Origin: Mycobacterium sp. IS-1742
GTDB taxonomy: Bacteria > Actinomycetota > Actinomycetes > Mycobacteriales > Mycobacteriaceae
NCBI RefSeq assembly: GCF_001500125.1
Contig: NZ_LQIV01000013.1
Span: 1 to 64,000, forward strand
Reading direction: 5' to 3'
DNA length: 64,000 nt
In this document: positions 35,187 through 47,244 of the stretch, in pieces
Layout: every line of letters begins with the position of its first letter
Numbering within the stretch: position 1 is the stretch's first letter
Program-made: the position numbers and the translations under genes
The notes under the pieces: generated by a model
Told to the model about the DNA's origin: nothing
The model's input: the letters and a program-made list of their open reading frames with translations, nothing else
Databases searched by the model: none

Positions 35187-36473
35187 TCAGCCGCTGCGGT
35201 ACAGGTTCGCGCTGGCCGGTCGCACGGCCGGGACCTGCGCAGACTGCGTACTCGCGCGGGTGGACTGGGCCGCGTGCCGGTTCAGCCGGCCGACCGTGGA
35301 GGCCACCCGCAGAACGTACGCATCGCGGGGCAGGGTGGGGTCGCGACCGGTGAAGTCGGCGATCCGTTTCAGCCGGTAACGGACGGTATTTGGATGAACG
35401 AACAATTGACGGGCGCAGGCCTCGATCGCGCCACCCGCATCGAGGTAGGCGTCGAGGGTTTCGGCGAGGGCCGGACCGGCGTCGCCGAGCGGGCGCATCA
35501 CCTCCGCCTCCAGTGCGGCGATGGCTGTCGCATCGCCGAGCAGGGCGCGTTCGGGCAGCAGTTCGCGCGCCGACACCGGTCGGGGCGCACCGCTCCAGCC
35601 CGCGACCGCGTTCATCCCCGCGATGGCTTCGGTCGCGGACAGGTGTGCGGCCGACAGGGTCGGCGCCGTCGGGCCGACGACGACCGGACCGTCGGCGAAC
35701 ACCGCGAGGATCTCCCTGAGGAAGCGGTCGGTGGGGGAGATGGGCCCCGAGACGATCGCGACCAGCCAGGTGCCGTGTACGTCGGACAGCGCGGCGCGGT
35801 CGTTGCGGGTCACCACGTCGCGCACGTCGTCGGAGGCGAGGTCGATGCGGTCGGGGTGGGGGAGCCCGACGATGACCGTGGCCGGCGCGGTGGCGTCCCA
35901 GTTGAGCGTGGCCGCCTGGGACTGCAGTTCCGGCCCGACGTCACCGCGGACCACCGCGTCGACGACGTTGGCCTCCATCCGGGTGTCCCACGCACCGCGT
36001 GCCTCCGCCGCGTCCGCGTAGGCCGAGGCCGCGGCGAACGCCAGGTCCCGGCTGTAACGCAGGATGCCCGCCGTCAGCGCCGTGACCTGTTCGTCGGAGC
36101 GAGCCAACAGCGGCACCGCCTCCTCGAAGAACTCCATCGTGGTGCGCACCATCTCGACCGTCTGGCGCAACGCGATGCGGCGGGTCAGGTCCTGGGGAAC
36201 GACCTCGAACGCCTGCGCGGTGTAACTGACGTTGCTCTGCGGGTCGCGCATCCACTCGACGAAGTTGACCACCGCCGTCTGCACCACCAGCTGCACGCTG
36301 GCGCGCTGCGAGGCCTCCAGGCTCGCGAAGAACGGCAACCGGTCCTGCATGAAGGTCACCGCCTGCGTGGCCAGCGGGCCGGAGTACTGCTTCAACCGGC
36401 GTAGGACGGAGTCCGGCACGGTCTGCAGAACCTCGACCGTGGACGCCGGCGGCACGTACCGATTGTCGGGCAT
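35187..36473 (-). CDS. mabR: PucR-type transcriptional regulator MabR of the FAS-II operon
   Basis: A 428-residue CdaR/PucR-family protein. The N-terminal about 290 residues include a sensory region, and the C-terminal PucR helix-turn-helix is GGAIEACARQLFVHPNTVRYRLKRIADFTGRDP. The M. tuberculosis counterpart Rv2242 (MabR) regulates fabD-acpM-kasA-kasB-accD6 and responds to long-chain acyl-CoA (from the literature, by memory). Same strand and same place here, directly upstream of fabD and downstream of aceE. Start ATG 36473. Confidence 0.9.
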   Translation of the reverse strand: MPDNRYVPPASTVEVLQTVPDSVLRRLKQYSGPLATQAVTFMQDRLPFFASLEASQRASVQLVVQTAVVNFVEWMRDPQSNVSYTAQAFEVVPQDLTRRIALRQTVEMVRTTMEFFEEAVPLLARSDEQVTALTAGILRYSRDLAFAAASAYADAAEARGAWDTRMEANVVDAVVRGDVGPELQSQAATLNWDATAPATVIVGLPHPDRIDLASDDVRDVVTRNDRAALSDVHGTWLVAIVSGPISPTDRFLREILAVFADGPVVVGPTAPTLSAAHLSATEAIAGMNAVAGWSGAPRPVSARELLPERALLGDATAIAALEAEVMRPLGDAGPALAETLDAYLDAGGAIEACARQLFVHPNTVRYRLKRIADFTGRDPTLPRDAYVLRVASTVGRLNRHAAQSTRASTQSAQVPAVRPASANLYRSG

Positions 36474-36537
36474 CCCTAAAAGCTACCCGGGTTTTCTGGC
36501 AGCAACCTCCAAGTCACTGATGCCGAGCGGGGCCGGG

Positions 36538-39327
<2,790 letters not shown>

Positions 39328-39498
39328 CTTCCGCTCCTTGTCAGGCGGTATCGGTACGCCGCGACCGTGAGGGGTTTGTGACTCCGCACGTGCGCGACCA
39401 CTCCATCCTTCCCCCATCGTGCCGCAACCGCACCGCTGGGGGCGGGTGGTCTCAATGAACCCGCGATCGGGCCGGTCAACCGGTAACGTCTGCAGACC

Positions 39499-40077
39499 GT
39501 GCTGAGCGACCGACGGCGCCAGGGAAGGCGGCTGCAGGCGGCTGCCCGGATACTCGGCAGCCTCGCCGCGGCGGCCATGGTCATCGTCGGCTGCACGTCG
39601 GTGACCTCGGGAACCGGCCAGGTCGACCGGGAGGCGGCACCGTTGTACCGCGCCTCGGTGTCCGCCTCGGTCGAGGAGTCGATCGCGCAGTCGAGCGCCC
39701 GGGAGTCCAAGCGCCAGCAGTCCCTGACCACCGCGGCCATCCACACCGCCTGCGAGGACCTCAGCAGTTCCAGCGTGAACGCGATCGGGGCCGTCAACGC
39801 CTACGTCGACGCGGTCAACGAGAACACGCCCGAGGTGGGCGCGCGGGCCCGGCCGGCCGTGGAGGCGCTCGACGTCAGCGCGAACCTGGTCGCCAGCGGC
39901 ATCTCCGACGTGCTCTCGCCGGCGCTGCGCGACGCCCTCAACGCCTGGGTGGGCGCCGCCCGCGACGTCGCGGGCACGATCACCCGGGATGCCGGACCCG
40001 ATGAGTTCAACGACGCGGTGACCCGGTTGAACGATTCCAAGGAGGTGGCGCTCGAACTGTGCGACGCGTCATATTGA
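39499..40077 (+). CDS. Putative lipoprotein (192 aa)
   Basis: An exported protein with a basic start ([11 protein letters not shown]), a hydrophobic core and lipobox VIVGC giving acylated Cys32, followed by a helical domain with two more cysteines ([14 protein letters not shown]). No known family beyond the mycobacterial counterpart of the same place (Rv2240c, from memory). GTG start; TAACGT at 39484-39489 lies 9 nt before it, so transcription is probably leaderless. Divergent from aceE across 171 bp. Confidence 0.78.
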   Translation: MLSDRRRQGRRLQAAARILGSLAAAAMVIVGCTSVTSGTGQVDREAAPLYRASVSASVEESIAQSSARESKRQQSLTTAAIHTACEDLSSSSVNAIGAVNAYVDAVNENTPEVGARARPAVEALDVSANLVASGISDVLSPALRDALNAWVGAARDVAGTITRDAGPDEFNDAVTRLNDSKEVALELCDASY

Positions 40078-40169
40078 CGAACCGGGGCAGCGGCCGCACG
40101 TAACCGGTGGGGCACGTGCAACGATAGGGATTCGAACAACGGGCAGCACCGGCAGAGGGAGGACCGAAG

Positions 40170-40592
40170 GTGGCGGCGGCGGACGCCCCGAACTACGCCC
40201 AACGACTGGGCATCGAAAACGATCAGGTTGTGCAGGAACTGGGCTGGGACGAGGACGTCGACGACGACATCCGGGCCGATGTCGAGGACGCCTGCGGTGG
40301 CGAGTTGCTCGACGAGGACGCCGATGAGGTCATCGACGTCGTGCTGCTGTGGTGGCGCGACGACGACGGCGACCTGGTGGATGCGCTGATGGACGCCATC
40401 ACCCCCCTCGCCGACGACGGCGTCATCTGGGTGGTCACCCCGAAGACCGGCAAGCCCGGGCACGTCCAACCCGCGGACATCGCCGAATCGGCGCCCACGG
40501 CGGGTCTGATGCAGACGTCGTCGGCGAATCTGGGCGACTGGATCGCCAGTCGGCTGGTCCAGCCCAAGTCGAAGGCCGCGGGGCGAAGGTGA
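40170..40592 (+). CDS. DUF3052 family protein
   Basis: A 140-residue acidic actinobacterial protein. The stretch ENDQVVQELGWDEDVDDDIRADVED ... VVLLWWRDDDGDLVDAL, then VTPKTGKPGHVQPADI, identifies DUF3052. No function known. GTG start at 40170 with GGGAGGA before it. Its stop overlaps the ahpE start (GTGA), and this pairing with ahpE is conserved in M. tuberculosis (Rv2239c-Rv2238c, from memory), hinting at a redox or stress role. Confidence 0.88.
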   Translation: MAAADAPNYAQRLGIENDQVVQELGWDEDVDDDIRADVEDACGGELLDEDADEVIDVVLLWWRDDDGDLVDALMDAITPLADDGVIWVVTPKTGKPGHVQPADIAESAPTAGLMQTSSANLGDWIASRLVQPKSKAAGRR

Positions 40593-41059
40593 GCGCACTC
40601 GACGTCGGCGCCGAGGCACCCGACTTCACGCTGAAGGACCAGAACGGCCAACCGGTCACGCTCAGCGACTTCCGGGGCGCCAAGAACGTGGTGCTGGTGT
40701 TCTTCCCGCTCGCGTTCACCGGCATCTGCCAGGGCGAGCTCGACGAGATCCGGGACAACCTGCCCACCTACGAGAACGACGACACCGTGACACTGGCGAT
40801 CTCGGTCGGCCCGCCGCCCACCCACAAGATCTGGGCGACGCAGAGCGGTTTCACCTTCCCGGTGCTGTCGGACTTCTGGCCGCACGGTGCGGTCGCGCAG
40901 GCCTACGGGGTGTTCAACTCCGACGCCGGCATCGCCAACCGCGGCACCTTCGTGGTCGACCGGTCGGGGATCATCCGGTTCTCGGAGATGAAGGGTCCCG
41001 GTGAGGCGCGGGACCAGGCGGTGTGGACGGAAGCCCTCTCCGCGCTGCGCTCGGCCTGA
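40589..41059 (+). CDS. ahpE: One-cysteine peroxiredoxin AhpE
   Basis: A 156-residue thioredoxin-fold peroxidase. Peroxidatic Cys47 lies in FFPLAFTGICQGEL, the AhpE signature, with no resolving Cys seen; the conserved Arg is in VVDRSGIIRFSE. It reduces peroxides and peroxynitrite and is recycled by mycothiol/mycoredoxin in mycobacteria. GTG start overlapping the DUF3052 stop. It fits with the mycothiol-dependent mscR elsewhere in the window. Confidence 0.94.
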   Translation: MSALDVGAEAPDFTLKDQNGQPVTLSDFRGAKNVVLVFFPLAFTGICQGELDEIRDNLPTYENDDTVTLAISVGPPPTHKIWATQSGFTFPVLSDFWPHGAVAQAYGVFNSDAGIANRGTFVVDRSGIIRFSEMKGPGEARDQAVWTEALSALRSA

Positions 41060-41106
41060 GCGGATTTCCGCCTGCGGCGCGCCGCCGGGTAGCCTGCCCG
41101 GCAACG

Positions 41107-41178
41107 GGGCGTGTAGCTCAGTGGTAGAGCTCTGGTTTTACACACCAGCGGTCGGCGGTTCGATACCGTCCACGCCCA
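41107..41178 (+). tRNA. tRNA-Val (anticodon TAC)
   Basis: Cloverleaf found by eye: acceptor GGGCGTG/CACGCCC, D-arm GCTC-AGTGGTA-GAGC, anticodon stem CTGGT/ACCAG with loop TTTACAC (anticodon TAC), variable CGGTC, T-arm GGCGG-TTCGATA-CCGTC. CCA is not encoded. It sits between ahpE and sdaA, where M. tuberculosis also has a valine tRNA (from memory). Confidence 0.93.
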
Positions 41179-41193
41179 CTTCGCGGTCGATCC

Positions 41194-42576
41194 TCAGCAC
41201 TCCACCACGTTGACGGCGACGTTGATCGCCAGCCCGCCGGTGGACGTCTCCTTGTACTTGCGGCTCATGTCCTCACCCGTCGCGCGCATGGTGTCGATGA
41301 CCTCGTCGAGTGTGACGTGGTGGGAGCCGTCGCCGCGCAGCGCCATGCGGGCGGCGTTGATGGCCTTCCCCGCGGAGATGGCGTTGCGTTCGATGCAGGG
41401 GATCTGGACGAGTCCGCCGATCGGGTCGCAGGTGAGGCCCAGGCTGTGTTCCATGGCGATCTCCGCCGCGTTCTCCACCTGTTCGGCGGTGCCGCCGAGG
41501 ATCTCGGCCAGCCCCGCGGCCGCCATCGCGGCCGCCGAGCCCACTTCGCCCTGGCAGCCGACCTCGGCACCGGAGATCGACGCACGCTCCTTGAACAACG
41601 AGCCGACGGCGCCCGCAGTGAGCAGGAACGTGACCGCGGCGCGGTCGGGGTCGGCCCGCCCCGCCGGTGTGTAGTGGGTGGCGTAGTGCAGCACGGCGGG
41701 CACGATCCCGGCCGCACCGTTGGTGGGGGCGGTCACCATCCGCCCTCCGGAGGCGTTCTCCTCGTTGACCGCGAGCGCCACCAGGTCGACCCAGTCCAGC
41801 GCGAATTCCGCTGTCCTGCCCGGATCCTCGGCGTCGAGGCGGTCGTACCAGCGCTTCGCGCGCCGGCGCACGCCCAGCGGCCCGGGCAACAGTCCGTCGC
41901 GGGACATTCCGCGCGCCGCGCAGTCGACCATCACGTCCCGGATGTGGAGCAGTTCGGCGCGGATCTGTGCCTCGGTGCGCCGGCTCATCTCGTTGCGCAG
42001 TGCGACGCCGCCGATGGACAGCGCGTGCGTTCGGCAGATCTCCAGCAGCGCCCGCGACGACGAGTACGGCAGCGGCGGCGTGAACGCGTCGCCGCCGGAT
42101 TCGTCGTCGCCGTCGGTCACGACGAATCCGCCGCCGATCGAGAAGTACGTCGCGGCCGCCGCGGTGCTCCCGTCCTCGGCCGTGGCCGTGAAGGTCATGC
42201 CGTTGGTGTGCCGGGGCAGTATGTCGTCCGGATGAAGGGCGATGTCGTCTTCGGTCAACGGCACCGGGGTGAGCCCGCCGACGCGGGTGGCGGCGTCGCG
42301 GTGGATGCGCCGCAGCGTCTCGTCCCGCTGTTCGGTGGTGATCGTCTCCGGGCGCAGCCCCTCGAGCCCGAGCAGTATCGCGGACATCGTGCCGTGCCCG
42401 GCTCCGGTCGCCGCCAGCGAGCCGTACAGATCCACCCGCACGGCGCGCACCGCATGCAGCAGCGCACCGCGGCGGAGCGTGTCGGCGAAAGCCGCCGCGG
42501 CACGCATGGGGCCGACGGTGTGGGAGCTCGACGGGCCGATACCCACCGAGAAGAGGTCGAACACGCTGACGGTCAA
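41194..42576 (-). CDS. sdaA: L-serine dehydratase (iron-sulfur, single-chain)
   Basis: A 460-residue enzyme converting L-serine to pyruvate and ammonia. The beta-domain start [24 protein letters not shown] and the alpha-domain cluster region ([40 protein letters not shown]) supply the conserved cysteines for a 4Fe-4S cluster. The start is the TTG at 42576 (MTVSVFDLF), with GGAG 6 nt before it, matching the family N-terminus. A tandem glycine riboswitch ends about 55 nt before the start. With serine hydroxymethyltransferase the enzyme would drain surplus glycine to pyruvate. Confidence 0.93.
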   Translation of the reverse strand: MTVSVFDLFSVGIGPSSSHTVGPMRAAAAFADTLRRGALLHAVRAVRVDLYGSLAATGAGHGTMSAILLGLEGLRPETITTEQRDETLRRIHRDAATRVGGLTPVPLTEDDIALHPDDILPRHTNGMTFTATAEDGSTAAAATYFSIGGGFVVTDGDDESGGDAFTPPLPYSSSRALLEICRTHALSIGGVALRNEMSRRTEAQIRAELLHIRDVMVDCAARGMSRDGLLPGPLGVRRRAKRWYDRLDAEDPGRTAEFALDWVDLVALAVNEENASGGRMVTAPTNGAAGIVPAVLHYATHYTPAGRADPDRAAVTFLLTAGAVGSLFKERASISGAEVGCQGEVGSAAAMAAAGLAEILGGTAEQVENAAEIAMEHSLGLTCDPIGGLVQIPCIERNAISAGKAINAARMALRGDGSHHVTLDEVIDTMRATGEDMSRKYKETSTGGLAINVAVNVVEC

Positions 42577-42624
42577 GGCGACTCCGGTTTCATCGCGTCC
42601 GGCGGCGCCGGACGTCAACAGGGC

Positions 42625-42806
42625 CCTCCCCGCTCTGTCCTGAAACCTGAGAGTTTGGCGCGCAGGCGCATTCACCTTCGGTACAGCCACCGGCATGCGC
42701 CGGTGGCCGTTCTCCAGAGTTGCCTCGACGCTGCGGTATTGGGCCTGAGAGATTCCCGGGGAGGACCTTGCTCCTTCGGCGCCTCCGGTCGGAGGTTCTC
42801 CCGCTG
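42625..42806 (-). promoter_or_regulatory. Tandem glycine riboswitch upstream of sdaA
   Basis: On the minus strand two glycine aptamers follow each other. Aptamer 1 (about 42806-42739): GCGGGAGA, CCGAAGGAGCAA, GAATCTCTCAGG. Aptamer 2 (about 42719-42632): CTGGAGA, a GCCACCGGC...GCCGGTGGC hairpin, CCGAAGGTGAA, AACTCTCAGGTTTC and GGACAGAG. These are the conserved blocks of the gcvT-type glycine riboswitch. The rest of the 312-bp leader (42807-42888) should hold the promoter; I see no gene in it. Confidence 0.9.
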
Positions 42807-42888
42807 CGTGTCGTCGGCGTATGGAGTTGTGGATCGAACTGTGTCGGCCCAGTGTCGTCCAGGACTCCGGGCGCGTCAACGGGTGCGC

Positions 42889-43284
42889 CTACTGCTGCGT
42901 CGCGGCCTGCTTCGTGCCGTAGACCTTCTCCATCAGCGCGGTGTCGGCGTGGATCTCGACGCGCACGGTCTTGCCGTCCCGCAGGGTGAACACGTCGGCG
43001 TCGGTGGTGTGGTTGCCGTCCATCACCACGTCGGTCAGCGCGACCACCGTGTCACCGTCGGCCAGCAACCGGTTGACCCGTACCTCAAGGGGCTTGTCGG
43101 CCATCTTGGCCAGGAACGAGCCGAGTTCGCCCTTGCCGTGGAAGGTGCCGCTGATCGTGCTGTTGCCGGGTTGCACCCATTCGATGTTGTCGTCGAAGAG
43201 GTTCATGACGGTCTCGATGTCGCCGGCGGCGAATGCGTCGTAACCCCTCTTGACGTTCTCGATGTTGCTTTCCTGCTCGGACAT
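42889..43284 (-). CDS. NTF2-like / SnoaL-type small protein
   Basis: A 131-residue cone-fold protein: NVKRGYDAFAAGDIETVMNLFDDNIEWVQPG, a typical SnoaL/NTF2 opening, then FHGKGELGSFLAKM and VVALTDVVMDGNHTTDADVFTLRDGKTVRVEIHADTA. Such proteins act as isomerases or bind small ligands; the role here is not evident. The 272 bp between it and the chitinase gene hold both divergent promoters, and I see no other feature there. Confidence 0.82.
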   Translation of the reverse strand: MSEQESNIENVKRGYDAFAAGDIETVMNLFDDNIEWVQPGNSTISGTFHGKGELGSFLAKMADKPLEVRVNRLLADGDTVVALTDVVMDGNHTTDADVFTLRDGKTVRVEIHADTALMEKVYGTKQAATQQ

Positions 43285-43556
43285 GGCCCAGATCCTTTCG
43301 TGCCGTTCCTTCAGGGAATGGCTGTGCTGGCCGGGCCGGTTCGCAAGGCGGTCAGACCAGGCGCCGCCACGTCGATTGTGACCCCACCGCAGCCGCGGGG
43401 GAAGGCCACGGCGCCCAGGTAAACGGTGTTATGAACGCTTGCAATGATCTTGTGGCGCAACCTGATCTGTGCGGTCAAACGGCTTCCGACGGTCGGCCGG
43501 AGCCGTCAGACTCGAAGACAGGCGACCGGAGCTCGAGAAAGGCGGGAGGTTCCGAC

Positions 43557-44270
43557 ATGCGCTACCTGCGAACCGCTGGGTGCCTGGCGGTGGCCGCGGT
43601 GGTCGGTTGCGGGGCCCAGTCGATGCCGGCGTCGCCGCACGCCGACGCCGATGCCGCTTTCGTCGTGAGCCGCGATGAGTTCGACAGGGCCTTCCCCGGA
43701 CGGATTCCGTTCTACACCTACGAGAATCTGATCGAGGCGCTGCCGTCGTTCCCGGGTTTCGCCACGACGGGTGACGACACGGTGCGCCGGCGTGAGGTCG
43801 CCGGGTTCTTCGGCAACGTCGCCCACGAAACCGGTGGGCTGGAGATCATCGAGGAGGCGGTGCACCGGCGCAGGGTCTACTGCGACCCCGACCTGCCGTT
43901 CGGATGCCCGGCGGGCGAGGATGCGTATTTCGGTCGAGGGCCGGGCCAGTTGAGCTGGAATTACAACTACCGCGCGGCCGGTGAGGCGCTGGGCGCCGAC
44001 CTGCTCACCGACCCCGACCGGGTGGGGCGGGACCCGGTGTTGGCGTGGCGGACCGCACTCTGGTTCTGGAACACCCAGAAGGCCGCGGCGGAGGCCACAC
44101 CTCACGATGCGATGGTCAACGGCCTCGGCTTCGGTCAGACGATCCGCGCCTTCAACGGCGTCCTCGAATGCGACGGCGGCAATCCGGCGCAGGTCCGGAG
44201 CCGGGTGGAGGCGTACCTGCGGATCTGCGCACTGCTCGGGGTGCCGCCCGGGGAGAACCTCTACTGCTGA
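43557..44270 (+). CDS. GH19 chitinase, lipoprotein-type
   Basis: A 237-residue exported enzyme: signal with lipobox VVGC (Cys18), then a family-19 glycoside hydrolase domain. Catalytic Glu lies in NVAHETGG; YFGRGPGQLSWNYNY and IRAFNGVLECDGG are family motifs, with Cys pairs for disulfides. GH19 enzymes cleave beta-1,4-GlcNAc polymers. The ATG at 43557 has GGGAGG 7 nt before it; an in-frame start at 43431 would put the signal peptide inside the protein. Its 3' end overlaps the convergent deacetylase-synthase gene by 10 bp. Confidence 0.88.
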   Translation: MRYLRTAGCLAVAAVVGCGAQSMPASPHADADAAFVVSRDEFDRAFPGRIPFYTYENLIEALPSFPGFATTGDDTVRRREVAGFFGNVAHETGGLEIIEEAVHRRRVYCDPDLPFGCPAGEDAYFGRGPGQLSWNYNYRAAGEALGADLLTDPDRVGRDPVLAWRTALWFWNTQKAAAEATPHDAMVNGLGFGQTIRAFNGVLECDGGNPAQVRSRVEAYLRICALLGVPPGENLYC

Positions 44271-46618
44271 GCGCCCAGCACGGGTATCGGGCCGTGGCGG
44301 TCGGCGAAGGCACTCACCGAGTTCCTGCGCTCCAACTTGTCCCACGCCACGATCGTGCCCTTGAGGGCGCGATAGGCCGAGGCGTACAGCAGATAGGCCC
44401 GCAGCGGCTCGTAGATGATCCGGTAGACGGGAACGACGAGCAGATGCCACGCGCGTTCGCGCGCCATCGCGACCGCGGTGATCGAGATGATCATGTGGAG
44501 TGCCGCGACGAAACCCGCGTACAGCGCAATGCTCTGCCAGTTGCCCGCGGCGATGCTCATCCCCGCCGCGACGACCGTCAACGGCATGAACAGCAGCGGC
44601 ACGACGAGGGACAGCGTGGCGTAGGGCAGCGTGACCAACCCCAGCGCCCCGTAGCGCGGCCGGAACAGCATGGCGCGGTGCTTCCACAGCGCCTGGATGT
44701 TGCCGTAGGTCCACCGCTTGCGCTGTTTGGCGAGTGCGCGGATCGTCTCGGGCGCTTCGGTGTCCGCGATCGCGTTGTTCTCCTGCAGGATGCGGTATCC
44801 GCGCCGCTGCAGGGCCAGCGTGGCATCGCAGTCCTCGGCCATGGTGTCGTCGCAGAAGCCGCCGATCTGCTCCAGGGCCTCACGGCTCCACGCCGAGCAG
44901 GCGCCGGGCACGATGGAGATCGCGTTGAGCAGGCGCTCCGCCATTCGGGTCACGCAGATCCCGGAGATGTATTCGAGGCTCTGCCACGCGGTCAGCAGGT
45001 TACGGCGGTTGCCCACCTTGATGTGGCCGGCGACGGCGCCCACCCGCTTGCCGCGGGTGGTCCGCACGAAGTGCCGGACGAGATTGCGGATGGTGTCCGG
45101 CCGGAACAGCGTGTCGGCGTCCATGGTGACGATCACGGTGGACGCGGGTGACGCGTGGTTGATCCCGTTGTTGATCGCCGACGACTTACCGCTGTTCGGC
45201 TGGTCGATCACCCGCAGCCGGGGCCAGTCGCGGGCGAGCTCGGTGAGGATCCGGAGGGTGTCGTCGTTGGACCCGTCGTTGACCGCGACCACCTCGAATC
45301 TCGACCGGGGGTAGTCGCTGCGGCGCAGTTCGGCGATGGTCCTCGAGATCACCTTCTCCTCGTTGAACGCCGCGAGCACCACACTCACCATGGGGAGCGT
45401 CTGATCGTCGATATCGTTCCAGCACAACCGATTCTGGCGATACTGACTGATGAGCGCCAGGACCAGGTAGAGCAGCGACATCACGGTCAGCGAACCCATG
45501 CCGAGCCAGAACAGGAACCCCAGCAGCGTGCCCGGCGCCTCCTCCGCCAGCCGCAGGGTGCGGTACGTGGCGGTGTCGGCCGGGTACGGCTTGGTGTCGG
45601 GCACCGGCTGGAAGTGCTCGGGCAGCAGCGGTGCCAGCGTCGAGAAGGTGTAGCCCTTGCTCTTGGCCTCGGCGATGAGCTTCTCCAGCATGCGGATGGT
45701 GGCGGAGCGGTCGCCGCCTCCGTCGTGCAGGAGGACGACATGTCCGCGTCCGTCGAGCGGGGGAACCGCCAACTCGTCCTTGGGCGAGACCTTCCAGTCC
45801 AGGGTGTCGATGTCCTGGTCCACCTGGAGGTAACCGAGCTGCTGGGACTGCAACAGCGCGAGCGTGTTGTTGTCGGGATCGCCCTTCGGGATGCGGAAGA
45901 GTCGGCTGGCGTAGCCGGCGGTGGCCCGCATCACCCGGTCGGCGGCGATGATCTCCTGGCGGTTGCGGAAATCGGTGTGATCGTCGAAGTCGATGTGGAA
46001 CATCGTGTGGTTGCCCGCCATGTGGCCTTCGCGGACCATCCGGCGAAACACGTCGGGATGCAGGACGACCTGCGACCCGACGACGAAGAAGGTGGCGGGG
46101 ACCTTCTCGCGGGACAGGATGTCGAGGACCAGGGTGGTGAACTCGACGTCGGGTCCGTCGTCGAAGGTCAGCATCAGCTGTCGTTCGGCGGGCCGTCCGT
46201 AATGGTCGATCGCGTAATCGCTGTCGCCGATACGGTCCTTGTCGTCGTCGTCGGCGATCCGGTACGTCTCGTTGGTGAACGGGTCGACGAGAGTCCACCG
46301 CCCTTGCCGCCGGTCGACGCGAACCACCCGGCTCAGGACCTCGTCGTCCTCGTTGCCGAGGATCGGCATCTGCCCCTCCGGCGACGAGAGCAATTGGCGG
46401 GGGAATTCCGAGTCGCCGTTGGTCGGTACCGTCCACAGCGGGTCGAATGCCATGGGGGTGACCCGGACCGGCAGGACCGCCATGAGCAGCGCAATCGTCA
46501 CCACACCGGCGATGAAGTAGTACAGACGCTTGCCCGTCCGGTCGTAGAAGACGGGCCCGGTGCTGCTCGTCAGCGCATCGCGCGCGCCACCGAGGTGTTT
46601 TCTGAGCGAGTGCCACAC
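44261..46618 (-). CDS. Bifunctional polysaccharide deacetylase / GT2 glycosyltransferase (MatB-like)
   Basis: 785 residues: a membrane helix at about 32-51; a NodB deacetylase domain (FDDGPD 152-157, GNHTMFH, FRIPKGD, DIDTLDWK, LHDGGGDRS, all five motifs); further helices; a processive GT2 domain (VAAFNEEKV, MDADTLF, MAEDCDATL, QRKRW); then C-terminal helices. This is the layout of Streptomyces MatB, which makes a poly-beta-1,6-GlcNAc-type adhesive glycan (from the literature, by memory). GTG at 46618, 7 nt after the epimerase-like stop, is chosen over an upstream ATG that would overlap that gene by 68 bp. Polymer identity is inferred. Confidence 0.85.
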   Translation of the reverse strand: MWHSLRKHLGGARDALTSSTGPVFYDRTGKRLYYFIAGVVTIALLMAVLPVRVTPMAFDPLWTVPTNGDSEFPRQLLSSPEGQMPILGNEDDEVLSRVVRVDRRQGRWTLVDPFTNETYRIADDDDKDRIGDSDYAIDHYGRPAERQLMLTFDDGPDVEFTTLVLDILSREKVPATFFVVGSQVVLHPDVFRRMVREGHMAGNHTMFHIDFDDHTDFRNRQEIIAADRVMRATAGYASRLFRIPKGDPDNNTLALLQSQQLGYLQVDQDIDTLDWKVSPKDELAVPPLDGRGHVVLLHDGGGDRSATIRMLEKLIAEAKSKGYTFSTLAPLLPEHFQPVPDTKPYPADTATYRTLRLAEEAPGTLLGFLFWLGMGSLTVMSLLYLVLALISQYRQNRLCWNDIDDQTLPMVSVVLAAFNEEKVISRTIAELRRSDYPRSRFEVVAVNDGSNDDTLRILTELARDWPRLRVIDQPNSGKSSAINNGINHASPASTVIVTMDADTLFRPDTIRNLVRHFVRTTRGKRVGAVAGHIKVGNRRNLLTAWQSLEYISGICVTRMAERLLNAISIVPGACSAWSREALEQIGGFCDDTMAEDCDATLALQRRGYRILQENNAIADTEAPETIRALAKQRKRWTYGNIQALWKHRAMLFRPRYGALGLVTLPYATLSLVVPLLFMPLTVVAAGMSIAAGNWQSIALYAGFVAALHMIISITAVAMARERAWHLLVVPVYRIIYEPLRAYLLYASAYRALKGTIVAWDKLERRNSVSAFADRHGPIPVLGAQQ

Positions 46619-46625
46619 GGTTCGC

Positions 46626-47228
46626 TCACCCGGCCTCTCGCCGGTCGTAGTCGACGTCGTAGACCGGGGTGTCGATCGGTGTGCGCATGGCACGCATCAG
46701 CGCTTCGACGGCTTCGGCGAGCGTAGACACGTCCACCTGCGGCAGTGGCACACCGATCGGCGTCAGACCGTACCGATCCGCGTAGGCGCGTAGGTACATC
46801 TCACCCGCGGTCCTGGCCACCGAGGTCGGGGTGTGCGGGTGCGACGCGGTCTCGCTGACGTAGACGATCCTCTCCACGCACGCCCGCCGGGCGGCCTCGC
46901 AGAGGTTGATCGTGCCGAGCACGTTGCTCCGGGCGTCGAGACAGGGGTCGGCCCAGGACGTCTCGCGGTCCGTGCGCGCGGCGAGGTGGAAGATGACGGC
47001 GGGGTTGGTGCCGGCGATGATGCCGGTCAGCTCCGGGGCCTGGACGTCGCGCCGGATCAGCGTGAACAGGCGCGACCCGGTGGCGCCCAGCCGCAGTGCC
47101 GACTCGAGATTCGCCGCCGACCCGGTGCTGAGGTCGTCGATGCCGACCACCTGGTGGCCGTCGGCGAGCAGGCGGTCGACGAGCGCGGAGCCCAGGAACC
47201 CGGCTGCACCGGTGACGACGGCGCGCAT
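46626..47228 (-). CDS. Short NAD-dependent epimerase-like protein, catalytic pair missing
   Basis: 200 residues beginning MRAVVTGAAGFLGSAL, an intact extended-SDR NAD loop (G7-x2-G10-x2-G13), DDLSTGS and FHLAARTDRE. The usual Y-x3-K step reads TPTSVARTAGEMY, with Tyr and Lys replaced (Thr and Arg in my alignment), and the roughly 100-residue sugar-binding C-terminal domain is absent. It is therefore probably a non-catalytic NAD-binding protein or a decaying gene, although the frame is open and packed between glmS (16 bp) and the synthase (7 bp). Ordinary UDP-sugar epimerases have about 310-330 residues. Confidence 0.75.
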   Translation of the reverse strand: MRAVVTGAAGFLGSALVDRLLADGHQVVGIDDLSTGSAANLESALRLGATGSRLFTLIRRDVQAPELTGIIAGTNPAVIFHLAARTDRETSWADPCLDARSNVLGTINLCEAARRACVERIVYVSETASHPHTPTSVARTAGEMYLRAYADRYGLTPIGVPLPQVDVSTLAEAVEALMRAMRTPIDTPVYDVDYDRREAG

Positions 47229-47244
47229 GGGAGATCTCACCGTG

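Noticed and set aside
42720..42989. Short plus-strand open frame in the sdaA leader
   Set aside because: The region carries the conserved blocks of a glycine riboswitch on the other strand, which explains the sequence better.
44261..46693. Upstream ATG at 46693 as start of the deacetylase-synthase
   Set aside because: It would overlap the epimerase-like gene by 68 bp and add a 25-residue low-complexity leader; GTG 46618 is 7 nt after the previous stop.
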